DNA of 64,000 bases from Lactifluus volemus. Lineage: Eukaryota > Basidiomycota > Agaricomycetes > Russulales > Russulaceae. The translations under genes were made by a program, and so were the position numbers. The notes below the pieces were generated by a model. That model was not told the origin of the DNA, did no database searches, and was given only the letters and a program-made list of their open reading frames with translations. Of the stretch, positions 1 through 14,235 are shown in pieces. The DNA is taken from positions 62,001 through 126,000 of the forward strand of contig WTXI01000023.1 of NCBI GenBank assembly GCA_022376515.1, in the 5' to 3' direction. Each line of letters starts with the position of its first letter. Position 1 is the stretch's first letter.

Positions 1-1017
1 CCTTGTTTAGTTTCATGTTCGTTTTTGTGCGCTCTGTGCTGCTCACAACTGCCTCACACCGCGTCTATGCCCTTAAATTTTTGTGTTACTCCTTGTCTTA
101 CGGTTGTATCTGTATACATATCCCTTAAAGAGTGCCTTGAGATCTCTTTCTGACCTGTGTTTGTGTATCCGTTCTTAATGTGTTCAACTTTATTCTTCAA
201 TTGCTAGTAGTTACAGGTAGAATTGTATGGGTCTGTGAATTGTACTGCCAGCGTATAGCATCACCGTTCCCACCGTCCCCGTTCTAGACTCGTTCGCCCA
301 CCTTAAGCTTATCTCGACCTCGATTCACCATGTTCAACCTCGCCTCGCCTCTTTGTCTACCATCTTGCCACGAGAGTGGGTTTTTGCTTTCCAATGGGAT
401 ACTGTAATCTTGCATGTCTGTCCCAGGCAATCTATCTACCTTGAAAGATGTGAATTCAACATTTTTGCCTATTTTCATGCTATATGCAACCAAAACTTAC
501 TACCATTGACACGAACTGGGGGTAACGCTGTGTTACGGCATCCCGCTTTCTCACGTGACTCCAGACTCGCCAATCGCCATCGTTGGTCGATGGATGCACT
601 TGTTCCCACTGGCCCCTGGGAACGGTTTACATCGAGAAGAATCACAAACGCGAAAACAACTACTTGCATCAAAGGCAAGAATGCAAGACGAGTAGCACGA
701 GAGCTAGAAGCGGCGAGATACAAGAGTCGAAAATTCGCGCCCTGGTCACGCCACGGTCTGTGAGAGTAATAGTTGGGATACTAGAGGGTCTTGCGCGTTG
801 TTGGAGGTGTGTCTCTCGCCAGGCTATCATCAAATTTACGTAGTCGTGTTGTTCTGCTCCTATTTCCCACCCACACTCTCTCGTCATCTTCACTCTCGTA
901 TTCTATCGTGAGAGTTACTGAGCTCTGGGCCTGTTTAAATTCGAGAGGACACTGCTTTTTTTTGTTTCGCTTTCGGTACGAGCTGTTTTAATATTATTGC
1001 GTATTCTCACAATGCGG
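1..1017. other. 5' region without recognisable gene
   Basis: No open frame here has recognisable protein-family content or intron structure. The longest frames overlap on both strands and look like chance frames. The stretch ends where similarity to the upstream regions of the other plus-strand DUF6535 genes begins. Confidence 0.5.
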
Positions 1018-1204
1018 GCTTTGTGTTGAACGCTCACACTTGTACGTGCAGAGACCTCATAAGTTACGTTAGAAGGCGTCAGTTTCAGGAACGGTCTCTG
1101 CCAGTGGTTTCTCACGGTTTTGATTGCCACAGTACAGTAGCCTTCTCAAAGCGTCCTCTAGGACATACGAACTATTTCTCCTTTCCATAACGCACAATTC
1201 TTCA
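1018..1204 (+). promoter_or_regulatory. Shared upstream region of type W DUF6535 genes
   Basis: The DNA just before the start codon at 1205 resembles the DNA before the two other plus-strand copies (about 11806-11928 and 62190-62277). Shared elements are the stretch around 'gttgaacg...acttgcacgtg', a 'ttctcacg' segment and an 'aattcttcaATGTCTCA'-like start context. It probably holds the promoter and 5' leader. No TATA box or defined factor site can be assigned. Confidence 0.4.
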
Positions 1205-3819
1205 ATGTCTCAACCTGAAAGTCTTGAACATCGGATCCTTGACGCAATTGATCATGGGGCGGCGAACAGCCAACGTATGTTTCCTCTACTCTCAACTTTA
1301 ATAACTACCTGATTTCACTACTTATAGATGTTGCCACAGACCGGGATTCGAGTGACGGAGGTGATGAAGGCGACAAAAGCGACAAAGGAGACAAAAGTGG
1401 CAAAGGCGGCAAAGGCGACAAAAGCGGCGAAAATGAGCCCGAGCGTGCTAATAGCTCCGAGGATCTTTTCTCAATGTACCAGGGTATGACAGAGGAAGAC
1501 GACAAACAGAGGGCTAAACGCTGGCTAAAGGATGCTGACGGGATTCTTGTTTTTGTACGCACCTCAGTTTCATTCATTTTCCACACCGCTTCACGCATCG
1601 GGTCAATATTACAGACCGGCTTGTTGACTGTCGCCGTTGTTACGTTACTTACGGTGACAATCCCGAATCTCAGGCAAGATCCGCAGGAAACGACCGCATT
1701 CTATCTCACGCAACTCTTTCAGCTTCAACTTAGCGCATACGAAAACCGATCTATCCCTTTCATTCCGGACCAACCTCCAACCTCTTCTCCAGTAGTCTTC
1801 ATTATAGCGAATACATTCCTTGTCATTTGCTTGTCTCTCAATCTTTTCGCTGCAATGCTGGCTCTGTTGCTACAGCAATGGACACGTCAATACCTCATGC
1901 TCACTCATTCCCCACAGTCCAACTCGGACGTCCGAGCGCGGGTGCGCGAAGTCTTTGGCGGTCGCCCTCCTCAGAATTCGCCAATCTCTTCGGCTGTTCG
2001 GATATCGATGAATTCGTTGTTATTATCCGTGTTGATGTTCTTTTTCGCCCTCGCACTTTATCTCTTCCATTTCCACCTGTCGGTCATCACCTGCTTCTAC
2101 ATTTGCTCAGTCGGTTGCTTCTTGACATATGTCTACATCAAACGCATGCCAAGACGTGCATTAGATCTATCATTCATCGCAAGCATGTTGTCCTTACAGG
2201 TTGTTCCTGATAAACCTTTCTGGAAATCGACATATAAACACAAGATCGACAACGGCATCCTAAACCGGCTATTCGGAGCACTCTCGGGGGATTCCGAACT
2301 AGTGCGATTCCTTGAGGGCATCCCTGACTTCTGTAGATCATCACTAGTCGACGATCCTCAACAGAAGATCATTGAAATAGGAAAAGAAAAGCTTAATATG
2401 GCAGTGAAGGATTTAATGGAACGTACTTGGTCATCCAATTCCCTCTCCGACCCGGAAAAGATACGGCGAGTCGTCGCCTGTGTGGGGCTCGCCGATGCCG
2501 TACGCCTCTCGGACGTAGCGTCGTCAATCCTTGAAATAATATTCCCCCGGGATCACCATCAACTGCTACATTCTGTCCAAATGGGGCGATCCTTGAGAAA
2601 CCAACGTATTGGCACCCAGGAGAAGATAGGGCTATGCGCACAAAGCCTTGTTGCTGGCGTTATTTCGAAAGTGCAGCCAGGCGATCACCGTTGGATTTCG
2701 CTAGCTGCGGTCCACTTAGGGAAATCTGAAGATGTCATTCGGGGCTACATCAAACACGGTCAAGGAAACTTGTTACTCGCTAACCTGACGCACATCACTC
2801 GCCAAATCTTTGAGTCGTCTCCGGAGGATCGGGATATGGTCGACGCATCATTGTTCATCTTACCGACACTTTCCAATTTTGACATAGAAAATATTCTTCC
2901 TGGACTGCAGCACGACTTCCTTGCCTTGTGGAATAAAATCGATCGAGAAGCATCAAACGATCGAGTTCTTACGATTATCCGCAACGACCTTGATTTTCTC
3001 CGCCAAGTATTAACTCCTCTCCCCCCTGGCTGGCACTGGCAGGCCCGACATACTCCACAAGGGCGCATATACTACGTTGATCTCGACACTCGTAGCGCCA
3101 GTTGGACACATCCAACAACCATCAACGATGGCCTCCCTCCTGGCTGGGAGGCCCGACGCACACAAGATGGACACATCTTCTACGTTGATCACAACACGCG
3201 CAGCACCACTTGGATATTTCCAACCTCCAACATCAATATTCTCCCTCCTGGCTGGGAGGTCCAACGCACACCGGATGGGCGCATATTCTACGTTGATCAC
3301 ATCACGTGCAGCACCACTTGGACCCGTCCGCCCTACCGCCCTTCTCATACCCCCCCTCTCACACCTCAGGTATCACAGCAGCCTGAGGCTCCTGATCGAA
3401 TCGTCACAGACAATGTCTACGACTTTTCATCGCAACGCTCCCCCACAGCCTCTGCCTCATCTTCGTCCCACCTCGATGCCGAGCGCCTCAGGCCCGAAAG
3501 TGATGACCGGCGTTCTCAGGCCGGTACTTCACAGGCCATGGTAGTAGCTTCCGATGCTACAGCAACAACAGCAGTCAACATTGCTGACTCGTCTGGAGAG
3601 CACCCTACCGTTCGGCTTGACCCTACTACCAGCGGAGTGCTTCCTGCCAGTAGTACCCATTTTCCAACGAACTTGAACGTTTCAATGGCCCCTTCTGCCA
3701 GTGCCAGTTCGTCACCCCTCGGCGCGCGTCACGATTCCGGGGAGCCGGACGATTCAATCGAGATGAGATCCACAGACCCGTCAGCTGAAAATCGTGACCC
3801 GCCGGATGATTCCGCGTAA
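1205..3819 (+). CDS. DUF6535 membrane protein with three WW domains (type W, copy W1)
   Basis: Three exons are inferred: 1205-1274, 1328-1554 and 1615-3819. Phases agree and give 833 aa. The start is supported because the other two type W copies begin with the same ATGTCTCA context. An acidic, Lys/Gly-rich low-complexity run (residues ~30-52) precedes the DUF6535 signature (TEEDDK, then DADGILVF) at ~77-99. Hydrophobic helices lie at ~100-116, 158-185, 232-251 and 255-273, so it is probably a polytopic membrane protein. A helical region fills ~280-560. Three WW domains follow at ~568-600, 606-638 and 642-674, each with LPPGW, the central Tyr/Phe-Tyr strand, the second Trp and a terminal Pro. 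The tail is Ser/Thr/Pro-rich. Intron 2 is 60 nt with no stop, so its retention would only insert 20 residues. WW domains usually bind proline-rich or phospho-Ser/Thr-Pro ligands. DUF6535 has no known function. Confidence 0.85.
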
Positions 3820-4186
3820 TGCCGATATTCCTTGTAGGCTCAATTTTCTTGTCGAGTGGGCCACCCCCCTCCCCCCCTTTCTGATCACTCCAATTTTCTT
3901 GCCCATTTCTTGCTCAATCACTACAAATTTCAGCCTTTTGTTTGACTGTATTTTTTTTTTGGTAGAAATCGTGGTGTGGCGAAATAAAAAAAACAGCGTG
4001 TTTGTCACGCCTGCCTGTGTCGGAGTTTACAATATTTCCAAATGGCATGCTTAGCGCTCACAACAGCCAATCAGAGTCTCAAATATGACGTGTGACGATA
4101 GCGTGACTGATCAGAGGGGGTGATCAGATCTATCAGAGAGGAGCCTCGATATTGGTTCTCCCGTTGGCCATCTCTCGTCTTCCCTT
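3820..4186. other. Intergenic, W1 3' flank
   Basis: Non-coding DNA after the W1 stop codon. It contains C-rich and T-rich runs and AT-rich DNA typical of a 3' untranslated or termination region. No gene is seen. It ends where the conserved 3' flank of type A genes starts, near 4187. Confidence 0.5.
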
Positions 4187-4663
4187 ACATGATCATTTTC
4201 CGAGTCCAATTTGATCGTTTATTTAGCGTATGTCAACTGCCCATAGTATCTGAACGCGGTTTCGATCGGACTTCATGCTGTTATAACCGACTCGGACGTT
4301 TGTCGATACATACAATGATACTACTGATTCTTTGGTGAGGGAAGTCACGATGTACTATTGGCCTGAACGCAGAAAAAAAGTACTGAACGAAAAGCCAAGA
4401 CCTAACTAGCGGGGAAGTCGTGTAAAAAGAAACCAGTACAGCAGCAAAAGAGGGCCACGGCGAAAACACAGAGATAAATGACAAGGGAGACACTTGGAAG
4501 GACAGGGCTCTGGATCGAGTCGCAGTTGTTGGACCACGTACCGACTCCAGCATGCTGTGAGAACGTCGGCTAGATAAGAGCAGTTACAATCTGCGTTGAC
4601 ATGACTCTGAGATGTAAAGAACATACTAGTATAGCCTTGCCAGAGACCACATCACTTTCGACT
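4187..4663 (-). repeat. Conserved 3' flank of a type A gene
   Basis: About 480 bp downstream of the type A stop codon, repeated almost unchanged at 15.9-16.36, 23.46-23.92, 44.7-45.18 and 52.27-52.73 kb. It lies between the tail-to-tail genes W1 and A1. This copy lacks the Gag-like block found directly beyond this flank in the other four units. Confidence 0.7.
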
Positions 4664-7337
4664 CTACTCTGGGTGGTCAATGTCACCAGAGGAGGATGCT
4701 GTGTCGAGGGAATGGCGCAAAACATCCATCGTTATGTCGGGGACGGACATGGCCGACCCGTGTGGCCGTTCAGGCAGTGGGATCTCCACATTTATAGCCT
4801 GAGGCCCATGATCATTGTCAGCTGTTCCACGATTCGGTGTGGTGTCTGGGGGAGAAATAGAGGTCCCTTGCGGCGGTGTGAGTGAAAGAGACATCGCTGA
4901 GGTTGGGGGAAGTTGGGAATCGGTCACGTGATCAAGCCGGAGAGCTAAAGACGACTGAGGATTCGCAGGAAGAGTGTCGCTAGGAGTTGGGCCTGAGGAT
5001 GAAGATAATGGAATGCGTGGGGAAATTCGGAGATCTGTGTTGCTTTGCGGATCGGGTGTATTGCTAGATGGCGGGTTAAGCGATGAGGGAGGAACGAAAG
5101 TTAACACCGCCAGGGTGGAATGAGGGTCCGACTCTGAGTTAGAAGTGGGCAAGAAGGTAGGAGGTGTGTCGGTAGGACCTTGTGTTACTTGGTCGAGTGA
5201 AGCAGCAGTAGAGTGCGTGGTTTCAACATTGACAGAGGGAGGAGAGTGGTGGGAGAACTCGACTATTGGGGTAGCATCAAGAACATCGTGAAGCGATAAT
5301 TCTGCAGACTGTATGCGGCCACGATCTGCAGTCAATGAGGGAGAACGAGTGATCGTGTTAAGAGCGGGCGCATCGGGAGGGTGCGGACAGGGTGAGGTGT
5401 TCGTGGGATCTGTGATGTTGCCTGTTATACTGTGGTGATGACCAGGGATATTGCACAGTGGGTACGACGATGGGTGAGACAGAACAAATTGATCGTCAAC
5501 TGTGGAAGCATCGAAGGCGGTCGGGGCAGCATCGGTGCCTTGATGTAAAGAGATATAAAGTTGCCGAATGTGTCTGAGAATACAACGAGAAATGTCGTGG
5601 GATGTGCGATTATGCGCTTCTCGAGTGATTTCGTTCCACAAAGCACAGAAGTCATGCTGTACTCCGGGAAGAGTGTTTTCAATGTCGAGTTTCGAAAGGT
5701 GTTGCACAATGTACCCCAGACAGTCATATTTCACTGAAACATGATCTTGGAGACACAAGCGGAACAGCCGACGAGTGATGAGGATCAAGTTGGCAAGTAG
5801 AACACTGTCACCATGTGCGAGGTAATCTTGAAGCACTTCTTCTGACACACCTAGTTGATCCTTAACTAGTGCCATCCACCGATTATCCCGTTCCCGGGCT
5901 GGCACACTTGCAATGACGCCAGCAGTTATCCCTTGAGAGCATAAACCTTGGTCGCCACTGCTTCTCAGAGGTCGCCAAATATCAACCGATCGCAACAAAT
6001 CTACGTCATGATCGAAAACGCGCATGAGAATGGCCGTAGTTGCATAGGAAAAGTGTGTTGCATCGGAAAGGTGTGCAGCATCGACGGCCTTCACACAGAT
6101 CATGACCCGCCTTGTCTTGTCTTCCGGCAAGACTATACTAGATGACAAGGAACGGTCAAGGAATATATAAAATGCCTCTGCCATTGGACTGTCCATTTTG
6201 GCGAAAACCCGTTCGAGGTCATAGACGACGGCCGAGCTACAGAATCCAGGAATCGCTTCGAAGAACTGTTCAAGTTCGTTATCTTCGTCCAGAGCGTGGA
6301 TTGTCCATGTCAGGATACGGTTGTTGATCTCCGTCGACGATTCCGAGCCAATTCTTTGGATCTTCTCCGTTAGGCTCGGAATCCTCATTACATATTTTAG
6401 CCACCGCCACGTGAGATAGCGAACCGAGAAAAAAACAATGTAGATGAGGCGATGGAAAAGCCATACTGACGAAGAAAGTGGTGAATAATAGGGGCTATCG
6501 CGCCAGAAGATTGGCATCAGCGTGATGCATACGTATACACATCCTGCAAGCCCGACCCACCAAACAACTACACTGTACACAGTATGGTTGATATTAAACA
6601 GATAAATGACCAATCCAGAGAAGAACAAGAACAGAGACAGGTGTAGTAAAGCGGGCAGCGCTTCGACAGACCAAGGTAAGTGAAATTTGTCCACACCATT
6701 AGCAAGGAATGCACGGATTGATGCTCGCTTTTGTGGACTGTATCGTGCTGGTTGTGCGATTGTCACGTATCGACGTGCCCATTGCTGTAACATCGTCGCC
6801 AGAAGCGCACAAGTGAGACTGATCACCAAACTGAGGAACCAGAGTGAGTTGACCAAGACTGCTGATTTCGGAGGAGAGAAGGTGGGTGGCTGAGATGGAG
6901 TGGCACTGGCAAGGATCGATGCACGAGATACATTCGGGTCAGCGAGAAGTTGATAGATGTTCCCGAGGTAGAAGGCGGAGGTATCTTGTGAATTTGGCTT
7001 GAGGTCTTGAACAGAGACGGCGAGCAATGCGGCGAGTGAAGCAGAGAATAAACCAGTCTACGATATTTACGTTGGTCAATGCGCTCCAGCGTAGAGCCGA
7101 CGTATGGGCTCACAAAGATTAGGATTCCGTCGGCGTCCTTTTGCCAGCGATGGGCCATTTTTTCATCTTCTTCCTCTGTCATCTTAACGTACATATGATA
7201 CAGGGGTCCTGAGCTATCTGAAAAGTTGGACGAGGATTGGTCCTGCCCTGGCCGAGGGACTTCACGAGGGTTGGCTATAGGGCAGGAAGACGTTGATAAT
7301 GATAAGGCAGGATGAGGAATAACATACTGATGTCCAT
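4664..7337 (-). CDS. DUF6535 membrane protein, Ser/Pro-rich tail (type A, copy A1)
   Basis: Three exons on the minus strand: 7337-7328, 7274-7114 and 7057-4664, giving 854 aa. The first coding exon is only 10 nt (Met-Asp-Ile plus one base). An in-frame TAG lies 13 codons upstream of that ATG, so it is the first usable start. Residues 39-57 hold the DUF6535 entry motif (TEEEDEKMAHRW, DADGILIF). Hydrophobic helices follow at ~58-74, 122-147, 193-212 and 217-239, perhaps with a fifth at ~255-270. A conserved helical middle (~280-590) contains FFEAIPGFCSS, RRVMIC and DIENTLPG. The last ~260 residues are Ser/Thr/Pro-rich and probably disordered, with no WW domain. It lies tail to tail with W1. Probably an integral membrane protein; biochemical role unknown. 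Close copies at 16.4, 23.9, 45.2 and 52.7 kb differ mainly in short windows. Confidence 0.85.
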
Positions 7338-8925
7338 TCTCCGCTCCGGTAATGCTGGTGGCTTCGGGAGTAGCTACAAGTCGGATATCGGATATCCGGC
7401 TGTTTGGGCAACAAGCACAGACAAATAAGCTCACGCCACTAACTGCTGCTCACTCCGACCTTTCCCACCCGGGCCGCTACGCCTCCATCTGCCAGTTTTT
7501 TTGGACTGTCGTTCGGTTATTCACTGAACACGCCAGGAGCGTATCTAGCATGTCACTGCCCAACGCGCCATTAATCAGCGTGGCAACCGATGCTGCCTCT
7601 TCCCTCTCCAAACCCCACCCACATCCTCGCTCAATGCCCCATCTTCCATGCGAACACCACGTTCTAACTCTCATCCATCAATTTCTAGTAAGTTTGTCAT
7701 CAAGGAGCCACATTGCTTCATCAGGTTAAGGAGGCGGATTTACTCTTCAGGGACCGTTCTCGATCATCACGACGCAACCATGACATCACAGACAACGATG
7801 CTACAACAACCCCCAACGCTTTCAACCAGGTGCACAGTGACCCGCTGCGGCATAGCCCCCCTCTACTCGTGCCAGATCCTCCCTTCTCCTCCCCCCTTTT
7901 CGATTCCGGTCATGATGTCCGCGTGCGATCCTCCAACCCGAGGGTGGTCGAATTCTCCTGATCTTATCCAGTCGAAGTCTGGTAAGTCCTGCACCAGTCT
8001 TGGGGTTGATGCCATGATCCACATGCGTCGTCACAGGTGGCCACAGCACAAACTATCCTGATCCTGAGTACTCGGGGCTCCATGTGTCATTCCTCCTCCG
8101 GCAGACAGCCCCTCTTTTCTTCTACTATTGACGATCAATATCGTGAGAGGATGATGCTGTTTCGACTGAATGACGACCTTGGAAATCAGAATACGTCTCA
8201 ATCGCTCTACTAGTAGCATTCAACGCCATATCTAGAATCGGGGCGAGCGAGTTCACGTTGTCCTGGCCCCATTTGGGAAATGTCACACACCAGTTTGGAG
8301 ATGCGATCCGAGTCTGTCCCTCTTGGTGTGGAGAGATTCAGGCCGCCGTTGTCGTCAGCACGTGGTGGCACACGCCACGCTTACTCCTACTGTAGGTGGA
8401 CTTGCCGTGATTGCCTCACGAGTGGCAGACGAAACGGAAGGGCAACGTCGTACTTGGCTAGGTAGTACTCCTACTTTCGATATCACCATGAATTCAAGTG
8501 TTGTATTAAGTAGAGTATCACAGCAGTATTTAGGCTGCCCATCTTTGAACGCGGATCTTTCGATCGGAATCATCGGCCTTTCCAACGCGGACATGAGAAC
8601 ACAAACTCAACAACGGAAAACCCTCTGAGTGTTGAGCATCGATCATACGACATCCTCTTCACCTGAGGGCAGAAAGGAGATACAGGACGAAGGGTCAAGA
8701 CTTAATGAGCAGGGAAAATCATGTAAAAGAAAACGGCGAAAACATGGTGATAGAGGGAGGATACTAGTAACGAAAGAACGGAGATCCGACTCCAGATACA
8801 GTGTGCTTTTAAGCTCGTCGACCTGGTAGAAGCAGTCAGAATCAGCGTTGACATGCCTCTCAAAACATGAAGAACGTACTATCCAATAGGGTATGAAACT
8901 TTGTCAGAGGTTCAAGTTTTCGGAT
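7338..8925. repeat. Inter-gene spacer block, copy S1
   Basis: A 1.6-kb block between A1 and B1. Copies, some truncated, lie at 14.66-14.89, 19.0-20.65, 41.37-42.26, 47.83-49.56 and 55.31-56.93 kb. It carries a possible dead plus-strand gene: a Met at 7551, a GT-AG intron of about 37 nt near 7690-7725, an open stretch to 7961, then a second intron-like segment (gtaagtcctg...cacag, ~7981-8035) followed by coding-like sequence. Frames do not stay open across the block and differ between copies. Its 3' part (~8100-8925) is the 3' flank of type B genes. Confidence 0.6.
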
Positions 8926-11669
8926 CTACTCTGGATGATCAATGTCACCAGAGGAATCGAGGGAAAGATCTGTTGTTATGTCAGGGACGAACATAGCTGA
9001 CTCGTGTAACTGTTCGATCTCCACCACGACATCAGTAGGAGTTTGAGCCCGAGGCCTGTGATCATTATCGAATGTTCCGTCATCGAGTGTCGTACGTAGG
9101 GGTTGAACAGAGGTCCCCTGGGGCTGTGTGAGAGAAACAGACGTTGCAAAGGTAGAAGGAGGAAGTGGCCCAGGAGCAGCGGTCACTTGACCAATCTGGA
9201 ATTCAGGAGAAGTTGACGACGACGCAGGAAGAGTGTCGCTGAAAGCGGGGCCCGAGCTTGAGAGTGATGATAATGGCATGTCAGGGACGATATCTGCGAT
9301 GTTATGAGAATCGGAGATATTGCCACGTGATGGGACATCCGGGGTGAATATTGACACTGCGGGGTCGGGATGAGGGTGCAGCTCCGAGTTGGAAGTTGGC
9401 GAGATGGCGGGAGCTGTGTCAGTGGGACCTTGCGTTATTAGGTCAAGTGAAGTGGAAGCGGGGTGACTATTTTCAACGTTGACGCGGGGAGAGGACTCGA
9501 AGGTTAGGGTAGCATCACGTAGCGACGATTCTCCGACAAAATGTACGCGGCCATGATCTTCTGTCGATGATGGGAAGGACAATACGGCAGGCTCGGTGGA
9601 AGGGTTCAAAATTGCGTCGGGAGGGTGTGCAGGGGGTGAGGTGATCGTGAGAGGATGAGTAGTCGAGCTGTCAGAGTGATGACCTGGGATATTGCACAGT
9701 GGGTATGACGATGGCTCGGACAGAACAAGGTCATCATCATCTGTGGAAGCATCGAAGGCGGTCGGGGCAGCATCGGTGCCTTGATGTAAAGAGATATAAA
9801 GATGCCGAATGGGGTTGAGAATGTAAAAGGAAATTCTCCAAGATCCACGATTGCGCGCTTCTCGAGTGATTTCGTTCCACAAAGCACAGAAGTCGTGCTG
9901 TAGTCCAGGAAGAGTATTTTTAATGTCGAATTTGGAAATGCCTTGCAGGATGCCCGGGAGGTTAAAATCGTAAGCGTCACCCTCGAGACGTAAGCGAAAG
10001 AGTGGTCGAGTGATATGGATAAAGTTGGCAAGTAAAACGCTGTCGCCATTTGCAAGGTAATTTCGAAAATCTTTTCCTGACACACCAAGTTGATCCTTGG
10101 CTAGTGCCTCCCAACGCTCATCGCGTTCCGACACGCTTGCAACGACGCCAGCAATTATCCATTGAGAACATACACCAGGAACTTGATCACCGCTAGTACT
10201 TCTCAGAGATTGCCAAGTATCAACCGATTGCAACACCTCTACGCCGAATCTGAAAACCTCCGAGAGGATGGACCTAGCTGCACGGGAGAGATGTGCCACA
10301 TCGGTAGCCTTCGCGCAGATCATGACTCGCCTTTTCTTGTCTTCTTTCAAGATCAAACTAGATGTCAAAGTACGGTGAAGGAATCTACGGAATGCCGAGG
10401 ACAATCTCCGGTCCACTTTGTCGAAAATGAGTTTGAAGTCGTCGACAATGTCTGAGCCACAGAAGCCAGGGATGGCTTCGAAGAATTCTTCAAGCTCTTT
10501 ATCTTCCTCCAGAGCCTCGATTGTCCATGTAAGGATTCGACTATTCATTTCCACTGACAATATTGAGCCAGTTTCTTGCACGGTCTTCGTCATACCTTCG
10601 TAGAATCGTTCTCGATAAATATACTCCGGCAGATCGGGCATAAAACCGAAGCCGCGATCTCGAAGAAACGAAACGACCTTGGAGACTGCATATTGGATGC
10701 CAGCATAGAGGAACCACGCTGACGAGGAAAGTGGTGCATAGTAGGGGCTATCGTGCCAGAAGATTGGCATCAACGTGATGCATCCATATACACCTCCTGC
10801 AAGCCCGACCCACCAAACAACCACACTGAATACAGTTTGGTTGATGTTAAACAGATAGATGGCTAGTCCGATGAAGAATAGAAACAACGACAGGTGGAGC
10901 AGAGTGGGCAGCGCTTCGACCGACCATGGAAGATGGAACTTTTCCACTCCATTGGCAAAGAATGCACGGATAGGTGCTCGCTTATCGGGACCGTGACTGT
11001 ATCGCGGTGGTTGTGTGATTGTGACATATCGACGTGCCCACTGTTGTAACAATGTGGCCAGTAAGGCACATGTGAGACTGATCACCAAACTGAGGAACCA
11101 GAGCGAGTTGACCCAAATTGCTGATTTCGAAGGAGAGAAGGGAGGTGGTTGAACTGGACTGGAAAGGATCGATGCAAGAGATACGTTTGGATCAGCGAGG
11201 AGCTGATAAATGTTTGCGAGGTAGAAGGCGGAGGTATCCTGTGAATTTGGCTTTAGGTCTTGAATCGAGACGGTGAGCAATGCAGCGAGTGAGGCAGAGA
11301 ATAAACCGGTCTACAATATGGTTGGTTGGCTGATGCATCCTAGCTTGGAGACTGATATAACGACTTACGAAAATGAGAATTCCGTCAGCATCCTTTTGCC
11401 AGCGATGGGCCATTTTGTTGTCTTCTTCTTCTGTCATCTTAATGTACATATTGAAGAGGGGCCCTGAGCTATCAGAGAAGTTGGCCTGTCCTTGGGAGGA
11501 TTGGTTTTGCGCTGGCTGAGGAACGGAACGGGGGCCACCTATCATAAAGGAGAATGACCTCAACGATGATTTATGATCGAAGTTGAGTAGTGGATAACAT
11601 ACTCATACCGATCCCCTCTCCGAATATATTACCCATGTTGATGGGTCCTGAAGGTGCTGCTTCCGACAT
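8926..11669 (-). CDS. DUF6535 membrane protein, Ser/Pro-rich tail (type B, copy B1)
   Basis: Three exons on the minus strand: 11669-11603, 11538-11369 and 11310-8926, phases agreeing, 873 aa. The N-terminus (MSEAAPSGPINMG...) differs from type A, and the same start and splice sites recur in the broken copy at 59.6 kb. The DUF6535 entry motif (TEEEDNKMAHRW, DADGILIF) occupies ~61-79. Hydrophobic helices are at ~80-96, 142-168, 213-234 and 238-260. The linker after the last helix is longer than in type A and holds a basic segment and an EYIYRERFYEG motif. The helical middle resembles type A (FFEAIPGFCGS, RRVMICAK, DIKNTLPG). The tail is Ser/Thr/Pro-rich. It lies head to head with the type W copy at 11929, about 260 bp apart, so the pair may share a promoter. 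Function unknown. Confidence 0.85.
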
Positions 11670-11928
11670 CGGGATGCTAGTACAAAGGTTATGAAGAGTG
11701 GTGTGCAAGTTGAGGTCTCGCGCTACTACTGTGGGTTGACATACGTCGTGGGAAACTTGGGTGCTGTCGACGCGGTCACGTGGAGGGCCCGGTAAGCCGG
11801 GTTACTTTGCGTTGAACGTTGAACTTGCACGTGTACTGTAACTTAGCAATGGCTCAGGCGAGACGCTGTCCTGGTTATCAGGAATGGCATCTAGATTCTC
11901 ACGTTTGCGACCCCCTAACAATTCTCCA
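11670..11928. promoter_or_regulatory. Head-to-head intergenic region of type B and type W genes
   Basis: 259 bp separate the divergent starts of B1 and W2. The same sequence lies between B2 and W3 (59657-62277), where a transposon has split it. Shared elements include 'agggcccggtaagccggg' and 'ttgcacgtgtact'. The 'cacgtg' hexamer is an E-box-like palindrome, noted only as a sequence fact. Bidirectional promoter activity is inferred from the layout. Confidence 0.45.

Positions 11929-14235
<2,307 letters not shown>

Noticed and set aside
353..763. 136-codon plus-strand frame near the window start
   Set aside because: Overlapping frames of similar length exist on the other strand and no domain or intron signals are present. 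Treated as chance.
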